Assembly: GCF_001298445.1 (NCBI RefSeq)
Contig: NZ_CP012036.1
Location: 5,611,690 to 5,675,689, forward strand
Direction of reading: 5' to 3'
Origin: Nostoc piscinale CENA21
Lineage (GTDB): Bacteria > Cyanobacteriota > Cyanobacteriia > Cyanobacteriales > Nostocaceae
Length of the DNA stretch: 64,000 nucleotides
Shown one piece after another: positions 55,515-64,000 of the stretch. Both the position numbers and the translations under genes were made by a program. The notes beneath the pieces are model-generated. The model was not told the DNA's origin. It saw nothing but the letters and a program-made list of their open reading frames with translations, and made no database searches. How positions within the stretch are numbered: position 1 is the stretch's first letter; each line of letters begins with the position of its first letter.

Positions 55515-58340
55515 ATGCAGAAATCTCTCAAGCCCACAAGCGATCGCGCCTTTGATATCTTGCAGGCAGAGAAGCTTAATCCTCTTGATGCTATCTTTGC
55601 ACCCAAAACTGTAGCGGTAATTGGTGCTAGTGAAACACCTGGGAGTGTGGGACGCACTCTCTTGTGGAATTTAATTACAAATCCGTTTGGTGGGACTGTG
55701 TTTCCTGTCAATCCCAAACGCCATAGTGTGCTAGGAATCAAAGCCTATCCGAAAATTGCCGATATCCCCGAAACTGTAGATTTAGCTGTAATTGCCACAC
55801 CAGCACCAACAGTTCCGGGGATTATTGCTGAATGTGTCAATGCAGGGGTGAAAAGTGCGATCGTCATTTCTGCTGGTTTTAAAGAAGCTGGCGCGGCTGG
55901 TATCGCTTTAGAACAGCAAATTCTCACCCAAGCCCGTCGCGGTAACATTCGCATCATCGGCCCGAACTGCTTAGGGGTGATGAGTCCCCTGAGTGGGTTA
56001 AACGCTACCTTTGCTAGTGCAATGGCGCGTCCGGGCAATGTCGGCTTTATTAGCCAAAGTGGGGCGCTGTGTACGGCGATTCTAGATTGGAGTTTTCAAG
56101 AAAACGTCGGGTTTAGTGCCTTCGTTTCCATCGGTTCAATGTTGGATGTGGGCTGGGGTGACTTGATTTACTATCTCGGTGATGACCCCCATACCAAAAG
56201 TATTGTGATTTACATGGAATCTATTGGGGATGCCCGGTCTTTTATTTCTGCGGCGCGAGAAGTTGCCCTCACCAAACCTATTATTGTGATTAAAGCCGGA
56301 CGCACAGAAGCAGCAGCCAAAGCCGCAGCATCTCATACAGGGGCGTTGGCGGGGAGTGATGCGGTATTAGATGCAGCTTTCCGGCGCTGTGGGGTGTTGC
56401 GAGTCAATAGTATTTCTGACTTATTTGATGTGGCGGAAGTTTTGGCAAAACAACCGCGTCCCAAGGGGCCACGCTTGACCATTTTAACCAATGCAGGCGG
56501 GCCAGGAGTCTTGGCTACCGATGCTTTGATTGAAGCTGGTGGGGAATTGGCGACAATTTCACCAGATGCGATCGCTGCTTTTGATAAAATACTTCCCACT
56601 CATTGGAGTCATAACAACCCGATTGATATTCTGGGGGATGCTGATCCCCAACGTTATACCCAAGCTTTAGAAATAGCAGTCCAAGATCCCAATAGTGACG
56701 GCTTGTTGGTCATTCTCACACCCCAAGCCATGACCGACCCCACCCAAACCGCCGAACAATTGAAACCCTACGCCCAAATCCCTGGTAAACCAATTCTTGC
56801 TAGTTGGATGGGTGGTGCAGAAGTCACCGCAGGCGAAACAATTTTAAATCGTCAATCTATTCCTACTTATCGCTATCCAGATACAGCCACCCGCATATTT
56901 AGTTATATGTGGCAATCTAGCTATAACCTGCGGGGTATCTATGAAACTCCAGTTTTACCAGCAGTTGATCCCCAATCAGGGATACCAGACCGTAACTTAG
57001 TTACAAATATTATCGCCTCTGCGCGTCAAGATGGGCGAACCATTCTTACAGAGTTTGAATCGAAGCAAATATTAGCAGCTTACGGCATCCCAGTTGTAGA
57101 AACTTGCGTGGCTACAACTGAGGATGAAGCAGTGAAATGTGCTGACAGTATTGGCTATCCCGTAGTTGTCAAACTGTATTCTCATGTCATTACCCATAAA
57201 ACTGATGTTGGCGGCGTGCAGTTAAATCTGCGGAATGCAGAAGCAGTCAGACAAGCCTACCGCACCATCAAATTTTCCATTGAAGAAAAAATAGCAAAAG
57301 ACCCCCACTACTCAGCACTCAAAACTCAGCACTCAGCACTCAGCACTCAAAACTCAGCACTCTTCCTCGGCGTAACAGTACAGCCAATGGTGAAAACCGA
57401 CGGCTACGAATTGATTATTGGTAGTAGTCTTGATCCCCAATTCGGGCCAGTGCTGTTGTTTGGTGCAGGGGGACAGTTGGTAGAAGTATTTCAGGATAGT
57501 GCGATCGCCCTACCTCCCCTCAACACAACTTTGGCGCGACGGATGATGGAACACACCAAAATTTACAAAGCCCTCAAAGGTGTGCGGGGACGGCAAAGTA
57601 TAGATATGGCAGCCCTAGAACAATTAATGGTTGCATTTAGCCAACTGGTAGTAGAACAACCTTGGATTAAAGAAATTGACATCAACCCCTTGCTGGCAAT
57701 TCCGCCAACCGCCGTTCACTCTGGAGGATTGATTGCCTTAGATGGCCGTGTTCTCCTCCACCCACCAGATATTACAGAAGAACAACTACCCAAATTAGCC
57801 ATTCGTCCCTATCCCACCCAATACATCGACAACTGGACGATGAAAAATGGGATGTCAGTTACCATCCGTCCAATTCGTCCAGAAGATGAGCCATTGATGG
57901 TACAGTTTCACCAAACCCTTTCCGAAGAAAGCGTTTATTTTCGGTACTTTCACCTGATTAAACTGAGTCAACGCATCACCCACGAACGCCTCACCCGTAT
58001 TTGCTTTATTGATTATGACCGCGAAATGGCACTGGTAGCAGAACATCAAGACCCAGAAACCGGAATGCGGCAGATTTTAGCAGTTGGGCGATTGAGTAAA
58101 CTGCATGGTACAGATGCGGCGGAATTCGCTATGATTGTCAGCGATCGCTATCAATGTCAAGGTTTAGGTACAGAACTCGTTAGGCGCTTACTGCAAGTTG
58201 GTCGTCAAGAACATATCGGCCGAATTACAGCCAATATCCTCTCTGATAATTACGGAATGCAGCGAGTTTGTGAAAAATTAGGCTTTCATCTGCAACCTAC
58301 CAGCGACTCCACTGTAATGCAAGCGGAAATTGCTTTGTAA
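55515..58340 (+). CDS. ADP-forming acyl-CoA ligase fused to GNAT acetyltransferase (PatZ-like)
   Basis: 941 residues from the ATG at 55515 (AAAGGAGG just upstream). Order: CoA-binding domain (VAVIGASETPGSVGRTLLWN), succinyl-CoA ligase-like domain (GFISQSGALCTAILDW, and AASHTGALAGSDAV with the His that is phosphorylated in active ligases), ATP-grasp (GYPVVVKLYSHVITHKTDVG), and a C-terminal GNAT domain (VTIRPIRPEDEPLMV, RYQCQGLGTELVRRLLQVG). Same plan as PatZ/Pka, which acetylates acetyl-CoA synthetase; the enterobacterial Pat lacks the ligase His as I recall, so this one may still be a ligase. A heptamer repeat is inserted in frame at 57308-57362 (SALKTQHSALSTQNSAL), within the ATP-grasp region. 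Confidence 0.9.
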   Translation: MQKSLKPTSDRAFDILQAEKLNPLDAIFAPKTVAVIGASETPGSVGRTLLWNLITNPFGGTVFPVNPKRHSVLGIKAYPKIADIPETVDLAVIATPAPTVPGIIAECVNAGVKSAIVISAGFKEAGAAGIALEQQILTQARRGNIRIIGPNCLGVMSPLSGLNATFASAMARPGNVGFISQSGALCTAILDWSFQENVGFSAFVSIGSMLDVGWGDLIYYLGDDPHTKSIVIYMESIGDARSFISAAREVALTKPIIVIKAGRTEAAAKAAASHTGALAGSDAVLDAAFRRCGVLRVNSISDLFDVAEVLAKQPRPKGPRLTILTNAGGPGVLATDALIEAGGELATISPDAIAAFDKILPTHWSHNNPIDILGDADPQRYTQALEIAVQDPNSDGLLVILTPQAMTDPTQTAEQLKPYAQIPGKPILASWMGGAEVTAGETILNRQSIPTYRYPDTATRIFSYMWQSSYNLRGIYETPVLPAVDPQSGIPDRNLVTNIIASARQDGRTILTEFESKQILAAYGIPVVETCVATTEDEAVKCADSIGYPVVVKLYSHVITHKTDVGGVQLNLRNAEAVRQAYRTIKFSIEEKIAKDPHYSALKTQHSALSTQNSALFLGVTVQPMVKTDGYELIIGSSLDPQFGPVLLFGAGGQLVEVFQDSAIALPPLNTTLARRMMEHTKIYKALKGVRGRQSIDMAALEQLMVAFSQLVVEQPWIKEIDINPLLAIPPTAVHSGGLIALDGRVLLHPPDITEEQLPKLAIRPYPTQYIDNWTMKNGMSVTIRPIRPEDEPLMVQFHQTLSEESVYFRYFHLIKLSQRITHERLTRICFIDYDREMALVAEHQDPETGMRQILAVGRLSKLHGTDAAEFAMIVSDRYQCQGLGTELVRRLLQVGRQEHIGRITANILSDNYGMQRVCEKLGFHLQPTSDSTVMQAEIAL
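57308..57362 (+). repeat. Heptamer array inside the PatZ-like coding sequence
   Basis: ACTCAGCACT-type units in coding sequence, with AAAACTC variants, total about 55 bases. They translate in frame as SALKTQ/HSALSTQ/NSAL around residues 599-615. The flanks (EEKIAKDPHY and FLGVTVQPMVKTDGYELIIG) are standard ATP-grasp. Confidence 0.85.
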
Positions 58341-58883
58341 ATTATTTGATTCCCAATTCATGTAGGCTATTGGACTCGAAGTCAAAACCGCTCTGGCAGA
58401 AAATACGGTGATTCAGGAGTAGTCAAGGGTTATTTATGGGGCGATAAAGTCTTGCAAGAAGCACAAGTGATTGTAGCAACACAAATAGCTTAAAATGCGT
58501 AGAATTAAAAATTACAAATTTAAGCTATCTACATCATCAGGAAAGGCATAATGTAGAGCAACATAAATATTCGTAGTTGGGAAAAGGCAGGAGGCAGGAG
58601 GGAAGAGGGTTTTAGCTAAATTAACCTTTCTTAATATAATTTTGTTTTGTCCCACCGACTTACTTACACAAAAACGTAGAATCATCCAAATGTAGCGAAC
58701 AATGCGATCGCTACATTTTTTAATTTCCAACAAAACTGCTAAAATCCCCTTATTCTCGATAGAGAATATGAATTTTTGATTGAATTTGCGATCAACATGA
58801 TTAATACGTGCAATCATCCAGTAACATAAATCTTATATAAACACATACACATCAACTTACCGTAGATTAAGAGGAAACACGGA
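58341..58883. other. 543-base spacer with a gene remnant and repeats
   Basis: A frame at 58351-58493 without a start codon reads like a protein C-terminus (YWTRSQNRSGRKYGDSGVVK, then GYLWGDKVLQEAQVIVATQI). GGCAGGAGGCAGGAGG lies near 58587. The rest is the sbpA leader with no motif I can name; the open frame at 58512-58817 is not convincing. Confidence 0.45.
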
Positions 58884-60020
58884 ATGAAATTTTGGCAGCG
58901 TCCCATAAAGCAGACTCAGAATAGACCATATCGGTTCAGACTCAATTCCCTCAAAGGTTTTATATCGCTCACCTTGGTAGGAGCTATTTTGAGTGTGGCG
59001 CTGGCCGCCTGCTCTGGTGGAAATAGCAGCAGTAATTCTGGCGATGGCGCACCTTCTGCGAGTCCCGTTGCAGCAAATAAATCCAATGTGGAAATCACCT
59101 TAGTTTCCTTTGCAGTGACTAAAGCAGCTCACGAGGCGATTATTCCCAAGTTTGTAGAAAAGTGGAAACAAGATCATAATCAAACTGTCACCTTCAAGCA
59201 AAGCTATGGTGGTTCTGGTTCTCAAACTCGCGCCGTCATCGATGGTTTAGAAGCCGATGTAGTCCACTTAGCATTGGCTGGAGATACAGAAAAGATTCAG
59301 AAAGCCGGACTAATTCAACCAGGATGGGAAACTGAAGTTCCAAATAATGGTATTGTATCGAAATCTGTTGCGGCGATCGTTACTCGTGAAGGTAATCCTA
59401 AAAACATCAAGACTTGGACAGATTTAGCAAAAGACGGCGTAAAATTAATTACTGCTGACCCAAAAACATCTGGTGTAGCGAAGTGGAACTTTTTAGCACT
59501 GTGGAATTCGGCTATTAAAACTGGCGGAGATGATGCTAAAGCCACGGAATTTGTTACCAAAGTGTATAATAACGTACCACTTTTGACTAAAGATGCCCGC
59601 GAAGCGACTGACGCATTTTTCAAGCAAGGTCAAGGTGATGCTTTAATCAACTACGAAAATGAAATTGTTTTAGCAGAACAGAAGGGCGGAAAAGTAAATT
59701 ACATTGTCCCTGATGTCAATATTTCTATCGATAACCCAGTTGCTGTGGTAGATAAAAACGTTGATAAGCATGGTAATCGAGAAGTTGCAGAAGCTTTTGT
59801 AAAATATCTCTATACTCCAGAAGCACAGCAAGAGTTTGCCAAATTGGGATTCCGACCAGTTGATGAAACTGTAGCCCAAACAAAAGAAGTCAAAGACAAA
59901 TTCCCCAACGTTAAAACATTAGGCACAGTCAAAGATTACGGTGGTTGGAGTGAAATTGACAAGAAATTCTTTGCTGAGGGCGGTGTTTTTGACAAGATTC
60001 AAGCCCAAAAGAAAAGATAA
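58884..60020 (+). CDS. sbpA: Sulfate-binding lipoprotein
   Basis: 378 residues. Long N-terminus, then a signal segment with lipobox VALAAC (Cys44) and Ser/Asn-rich spacer. Mature part has the SbpA pattern: VTLVSFAVTKAAHEAIIPKF-like opening, FKQSYGGSGSQTRAVIDGLE, ADVVHLALAGDTEKI, LITADPKTSGVAKWNFLALW and QGQGDALINYENEIVLA. Captures sulfate (or thiosulfate) in the periplasm. First gene of sbpA-cysT-cysW. Confidence 0.95.
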   Translation: MKFWQRPIKQTQNRPYRFRLNSLKGFISLTLVGAILSVALAACSGGNSSSNSGDGAPSASPVAANKSNVEITLVSFAVTKAAHEAIIPKFVEKWKQDHNQTVTFKQSYGGSGSQTRAVIDGLEADVVHLALAGDTEKIQKAGLIQPGWETEVPNNGIVSKSVAAIVTREGNPKNIKTWTDLAKDGVKLITADPKTSGVAKWNFLALWNSAIKTGGDDAKATEFVTKVYNNVPLLTKDAREATDAFFKQGQGDALINYENEIVLAEQKGGKVNYIVPDVNISIDNPVAVVDKNVDKHGNREVAEAFVKYLYTPEAQQEFAKLGFRPVDETVAQTKEVKDKFPNVKTLGTVKDYGGWSEIDKKFFAEGGVFDKIQAQKKR

Positions 60021-60112
60021 ATAGTCAAGAATCAACGGTCAAGAGTCAATGAACAATAAACGGAGATCAAGACTTTATTTTTCAATGACAAATGACCAAT
60101 GATCAATGACCA

Positions 60113-61018
60113 ATGACAAAGGAAAAATTGATATTATTTATGGCTGTATCTTCCCCATCCTCACCTCAAGACCTTGTTGCTGAAACTTCTGTTTGGAAGA
60201 AATTTCTGCATCAATTGATTCATTTGCCTTGGACATGGCGCATTACCTTGGCATACCTAACAGTGATGTTGTTTGTGCCCATAGCAGCTATGTTCTTAAA
60301 AGCCAGTACAGAACCACCTGCTAGATTTTGGGAAATTGCTACCAGTGATGTTGCCTTAGCAACTTACAACGTAACTTTTGTGACATCTATAGGGGCGGCA
60401 TTACTCAATGGTATATTTGGGACTTTAATCGCCTGGGTTTTGGTGCGTTACGACTTTCCTTTAAAAAGGCTAGTTGATGCCACAGTAGATTTACCCTTTG
60501 CCCTGCCAACTTCTGTAGCGGGTTTAACATTGGCAACAGTTTACAGCGATAATGGCTGGATTGGTTCATTGTTAAGCCCATTGGGAATTAAAGTATCTTT
60601 CACTCGTTTGGGTGTAGGCGTAGCCATGATATTTATTTCCCTACCTTTTGTGGTGAGGACTGTCCAACCTGTATTGCAAGAAATGGAACATGACATTGAG
60701 GAAGCGGCTTGGTGTTTAGGTGCTTCGCAATGGCAAACCTTTTGGAAAGTCATTTTACCGCCTTTATTTCCGACAATTTTGACGGGTATTGCTTTGGGTT
60801 TTTCCCGTGCAGTTGGTGAATATGGCTCAACAGTAATTATTTCTTCTAATACACCCTTTCAAGATTTAATTGCGCCGGTGCTGATTTTCCAGAGATTAGA
60901 GCAGTATGACTATTCTGGCGCTACTGTGATTGGTGTGGTGTTACTGACAATTTCTTTAATACTGCTGTTGGCAATTAATTTCTTACAAGCGTGGGCTAGA
61001 AGATATGACAGTAAATGA
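60113..61018 (+). CDS. cysT: Sulfate ABC permease CysT
   Basis: 301 residues from the ATG at 60113 (a second ATG at 60140 is equally possible; neither has a good ribosome site, and the first lies in ATGACCAATGAC repeat). Six membrane segments, ALPTSVAGLTLATVY, and the ATPase-contact loop EEAAWCLGASQWQTFWKVIL. Its TGA overlaps the cysW ATG by four bases. Confidence 0.94.
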   Translation: MTKEKLILFMAVSSPSSPQDLVAETSVWKKFLHQLIHLPWTWRITLAYLTVMLFVPIAAMFLKASTEPPARFWEIATSDVALATYNVTFVTSIGAALLNGIFGTLIAWVLVRYDFPLKRLVDATVDLPFALPTSVAGLTLATVYSDNGWIGSLLSPLGIKVSFTRLGVGVAMIFISLPFVVRTVQPVLQEMEHDIEEAAWCLGASQWQTFWKVILPPLFPTILTGIALGFSRAVGEYGSTVIISSNTPFQDLIAPVLIFQRLEQYDYSGATVIGVVLLTISLILLLAINFLQAWARRYDSK

Positions 61019-61881
61019 GCCAAGATTTCACTCATCTGAGTCTAATATCAGCACAGGCAGGACTCAACAGAAAAAAAAGTTGGGTGCCGACAATTTTAAT
61101 TGCGATCGCAATTGCTTATTTAGCATTAATTCAATACATTCCAGCCATTAACGTTTTTGTCCAAGCCTTTAAAAAAGGAGTCGGCCCGTTTTTTGCCAAC
61201 TTGACACACCCAGCGTTTCTCCATGCAGCTTGGCTAACGTTAATATTGGCTTTAATTGCGGTGCCAATAAATACCGTATTTGGCTTGTGTGCAGCTTGGG
61301 CGATCGCGCGGCATAAATTCCCTGGTCGTGCCATAGTTTTAAGTATTATCGACCTACCCTTTTCCATCTCTCCCGTAGTTGCTGGGTTGATGATTGTCTT
61401 ACTCTATGGTCGCAATGGCTGGTTTGGCCCTTTTCTGCAAGCCCACGATATTAAAATTATCTTTGCCTTTCCGGGGATGGTATTGGCGACAGCCTTTGTC
61501 AGTATGCCCTTTGTCGCACGAGAAGTCATTCCTGTATTAGAGGAATTTGGTAGCGACCAAGAAGAAGCAGCTAAAACCTTGGGTGCAAAAGATTGGCAAA
61601 TATTTTGGCGCGTCACCTTACCCAGCATTCGTTGGGGATTACTTTACGGCTTAATTTTGACCAACGCCAGAGCAATGGGCGAATTTGGTGCTGTTTCAGT
61701 AGTTTCCGGTAACATTGCTGACAAAACCCAAAGTTTACCTCTGTTTGTGGAAGATGCTTACAAACAATATGAAACCGAAGCCGCCTTTTCTGCTGCTGTA
61801 TTATTAGCACTGTTAGCAGTTGTCACATTAGTACTGAAGGAAATTTTAGAACGGAAAACGCGCATCAAAGATGTTGAATGA
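61015..61881 (+). CDS. cysW: Sulfate ABC permease CysW
   Basis: 288 residues, start overlapping the cysT stop (ATGA). Six membrane segments, IDLPFSISPVVAGLMIVLLY, and the contact loop EEAAKTLGAKDWQIFWRVTL. It pairs with CysT. The ATPase gene cysA is not downstream; a converging kinase gene follows, so CysA must come from elsewhere. Confidence 0.95.
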   Translation: MSQDFTHLSLISAQAGLNRKKSWVPTILIAIAIAYLALIQYIPAINVFVQAFKKGVGPFFANLTHPAFLHAAWLTLILALIAVPINTVFGLCAAWAIARHKFPGRAIVLSIIDLPFSISPVVAGLMIVLLYGRNGWFGPFLQAHDIKIIFAFPGMVLATAFVSMPFVAREVIPVLEEFGSDQEEAAKTLGAKDWQIFWRVTLPSIRWGLLYGLILTNARAMGEFGAVSVVSGNIADKTQSLPLFVEDAYKQYETEAAFSAAVLLALLAVVTLVLKEILERKTRIKDVE

Positions 61882-62006
61882 AGTATGAAGTAGGGGAATT
61901 CCAAAAAATAAATTATTCAATTTATCGGCTTCAAAACCTCTGTCTTTCCCCCTGCTCCCTTGGCATTAACGTGATTGTATATTTCTTTAATTGGAAGTCC
62001 CTTACT

Positions 62007-63998
62007 CTACTCCCTACTCCCCATCAATATTGCAATTGTTCTGACTAACTCTTCTGGTTCAATAGGTTTGGCTACATGTTGTTGAAATCCGGCTTGCAGT
62101 GCTTGTTGTTGGTTGATTTCACCTGCATAAGCAGAAAGTGCGATCGCAGGTATAGTTCCGCCTTGTTCGGGTGGACATTGTCTAATGTGCCGAATCAAGG
62201 AATAGCCATCCATTTCTGGCATCCCAATATCAGAAATTAGTAAATCCGGCATAGATTGATTGAAGTAAGTCAATGCTTGTAAAGCTGAATCAGCGGTAGT
62301 AACTTGTGCGCCAACTTCGGTGAGGATAAATTCGGCTAAGTCACGCATATCTGCATCATCATCTACAACTAATATCTGCATACCCGTGAGATCAACTGCA
62401 TCCTCCAAATTGCTACGAATTGAGGATAATGCTTGGTCAACAACATTTAATGGCAATCTCACAGTGAAGATTGCACCTAAATTCTGCCCTGGACTATCGG
62501 CTTGAACTGTGCCGCCATGCAGTTCTGTTAAATGGCGGACAATAGCCAGTCCTAAGCCCAATCCGCCGAATTGTCTTGTGGTTGCGCCATCTTGCTGACG
62601 GAAATATTCAAATACGAATGGTAAAAACTCTGGAGTAATGCCAATTCCGTTATCTTGAACTTTAATTTGAGCATACATTCCCACCTGCTCTAGCTGCACT
62701 TCTATTTGTCCTCCAGAGGGGGTAAATTTGACAGCGTTAGAAATAAGGTTCCAGATAACTTGTTGTAAGCGGTTGGGATCACCGGAAACTGTACCAGAAA
62801 GCGAGTTAAGAGTAGTTTGGATTTGAATATTTTTCGCTTCTGCTGCGAGTCGGACTGTTTCTAAGGCGGCTTCAATGGTTGCAGCCAAATTCACAGGTGC
62901 AACGTTTAACGACATTTTGCCTTGGAGAATGCGCGAGACATCTAATAAATCTTCGATTAATTGTGCTTGTAACTTGGCATTACGTTCAATGGTTTCTAAT
63001 GCTTGGTCAGCTTTTTTAGGGTCTAGCCGTTGACTCCGCAGCAGCCTTGTCCAGCCTAAAATCGGATTTAGGGGCGATCGCAATTCGTGAGACAGTACAG
63101 CGAGAAATTCATCTTTAATTCTGTTAGCGGCTTCGGCTTTGGCGTGATCGCGTTGGGCAATGCGATACAATTGAGCGTTATCAATGGCTAAGGAAGCGCG
63201 GCGAGCTAGTTCCTCTGCTAATTGTAAATTGCTTTGGTCATAGCGTTTTCCCGACTCTGCTGCAATAAAAGAAATTACTCCCAAAATTTTATCTTGAGTT
63301 TTTAATGGCACTGTCATCACAGATTTAAACCCAACAGAACGCAAAATTTCTAAATGTTCTGGGTTTTGGGCGGCTTGGACTAGCAATTCATCAGGGATAT
63401 CGGGTAAGAAATCGGATTTGCCTGTGCGTAATGTCCAGGCAGCGCCTCTAGGATCATCTGGATTGAGAGGATATTTTTGTCGCATTTGGTCAGCCCATTG
63501 GAGTTTGGCTGGTTCAATATGAGCTACAGCAATCTGTTCAATAACACCATCTTCTTTGACGATGTGGACTGTACACCAATCTGCTAACTCCGGTACTGCC
63601 AGTTGGGCGACTCGCTCTAGGGTAGTTTGGTAATCGAGAGAAGATGCTAAAACTGCACTCGCCTCTGCCAAAAAGCGTTGGTTCCGCTCTAATCTGACTT
63701 GCTCAGTCACATCGACCACATAGGCTAAAACATCTTCTATTTGATGGTTGGAGTTAATTGTAGGCAGATAGTAAACATTGTAGTAACCAGGAGTGCGATC
63801 GCTCCGACCAGGAGGATTGATCGCCAGGCTGAGGGAAATAAATTGATCTCCGGTATTGTAAATTTCATCAAAGATAGCAACTATTCCCGGATCAACTTGA
63901 CCAAAAAGTTCCTTAATTGAATGTCCTAGATGTTGTTCACGAGTTAATCCGTTGATTTTGGCTAATGCTTCGTTAATCGCAATATATCGCTGTTGGCG
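62007..63998 (-). CDS. PAS-GAF hybrid histidine kinase, N-terminus beyond the window
   Basis: Open to the window edge, so the start is not seen. In order: the end of a PAS domain (RYIAINEALAKINGLTREQH, GQVDPGIVAIFDEI), a GAF domain (AVPELADWCTVHIVKEDGVI, VMTVPLKTQDKILGVISFIA), HisKA with FLAVLSHELRSPLNPILGWT, HATPase (NLISNAVKFTPSGG, GGLGLGLAIV), and a C-terminal receiver (ILVVDDDADMRDL, LLISDIGMPEMDGYSL, VAKPI). Soluble sensor kinase with its own receiver. All catalytic residues present. Converges on cysW. Confidence 0.93.
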   Translation of the reverse strand, partial: RQQRYIAINEALAKINGLTREQHLGHSIKELFGQVDPGIVAIFDEIYNTGDQFISLSLAINPPGRSDRTPGYYNVYYLPTINSNHQIEDVLAYVVDVTEQVRLERNQRFLAEASAVLASSLDYQTTLERVAQLAVPELADWCTVHIVKEDGVIEQIAVAHIEPAKLQWADQMRQKYPLNPDDPRGAAWTLRTGKSDFLPDIPDELLVQAAQNPEHLEILRSVGFKSVMTVPLKTQDKILGVISFIAAESGKRYDQSNLQLAEELARRASLAIDNAQLYRIAQRDHAKAEAANRIKDEFLAVLSHELRSPLNPILGWTRLLRSQRLDPKKADQALETIERNAKLQAQLIEDLLDVSRILQGKMSLNVAPVNLAATIEAALETVRLAAEAKNIQIQTTLNSLSGTVSGDPNRLQQVIWNLISNAVKFTPSGGQIEVQLEQVGMYAQIKVQDNGIGITPEFLPFVFEYFRQQDGATTRQFGGLGLGLAIVRHLTELHGGTVQADSPGQNLGAIFTVRLPLNVVDQALSSIRSNLEDAVDLTGMQILVVDDDADMRDLAEFILTEVGAQVTTADSALQALTYFNQSMPDLLISDIGMPEMDGYSLIRHIRQCPPEQGGTIPAIALSAYAGEINQQQALQAGFQQHVAKPIEPEELVRTIAILMGSRE

Positions 63999-64000
63999 AT

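Noticed and set aside
55471..57362. TCAGCACT arrays as a CRISPR or ribosomal site cluster
   Set aside because: Short tandem heptamers without spacers; one array lies inside a coding region.
1..64000. tRNA or rRNA genes
   Set aside because: No cloverleaf or T-loop-type segment was found in the spacers on reading; a covariance search would settle it.

Overview
The window reads as chromosome of a filamentous, Nostoc/Anabaena-like cyanobacterium. The evidence is psbB and psbT (photosystem II), CP12, a hmp/pil-type chemotaxis operon with a PatA-like regulator, a HetN-like dehydrogenase, a HoxW-type hydrogenase protease, many GCGATCGC (HIP1) octamers, an A+T-rich base composition, and spacers full of the short repeats typical of Nostocales. 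No tRNA, rRNA, CRISPR array or prophage was seen.

Layout. 1-3.8 kb: end of a GGDEF protein, then a minus-strand trio of acyl carrier protein, a protein with a TubC-type docking domain on an unrecognised body, and a HetN-like SDR. 4.5-12 kb: minus-strand hmpA-B-C-D-E operon (PatA-like regulator, CheY, CheW, MCP, CheA). 12.7-15.3 kb: URC4/URC1 pyrimidine-catabolism pair. 15.8-19.3 kb: TPR protein and an NMT1/SsuA-type ABC importer. 19.8-24.1 kb: GlcD/GlcE/GlcF-like glycolate dehydrogenase. 24.3-28.3 kb: two sensor kinases. 28.5-34 kb: secreted small protein, asparagine synthetase, TlyA, CP12, DUF697 GTPase. 34.2-36.4 kb: ribbon-helix-helix/Mop regulator divergent from modA, then an MBL-fold protein. 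37.4-38.9 kb: cobalamin riboswitch, DUF1636 protein and CobK. 39-40 kb: intact IS630-type element. 40.3-43.6 kb: RNB ribonuclease, L33, S18, RDD protein. 43.8-48.5 kb: small coupled genes, MoeA, peptide ABC permease and binding protein. 50-55.3 kb: psbB, psbT, rps1, HAD phosphatase, pentapeptide protein, HoxW-like protease. 55.5-58.3 kb: PatZ-like acyl-CoA ligase/acetyltransferase. 58.9-61.9 kb: sulfate transporter sbpA-cysT-cysW. 62-64 kb: hybrid histidine kinase running off the window.

The most important caveat is a pattern. At least eight frameshifts in six otherwise well-preserved genes (hmpB, URC1, MASE1 kinase x2, asnB x2, psbT, HAD) are each repaired by removing ONE base from an A/T run of 6-9. 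psbT is among them, and its apparent extension reads straight through a strong terminator. That points to a systematic homopolymer overcall in the sequence, or less likely to slippage or real decay, so these genes should not be called dead on this evidence. The dppB frameshift and a nonsense codon at 43888 do not fit the pattern and may be real.

The leading candidates for something undescribed are three. First, the RHH-Mop regulator with a perfect palindrome in the spacer it shares with modA, a possible molybdate-sensing repressor. Second, the ACP / TubC-docking / HetN-like SDR trio. Third, repeat DNA invading genes and promoters: a heptamer array in frame inside the acyl-CoA ligase, repeat DNA supplying the CobK start, and two MITE-like families.
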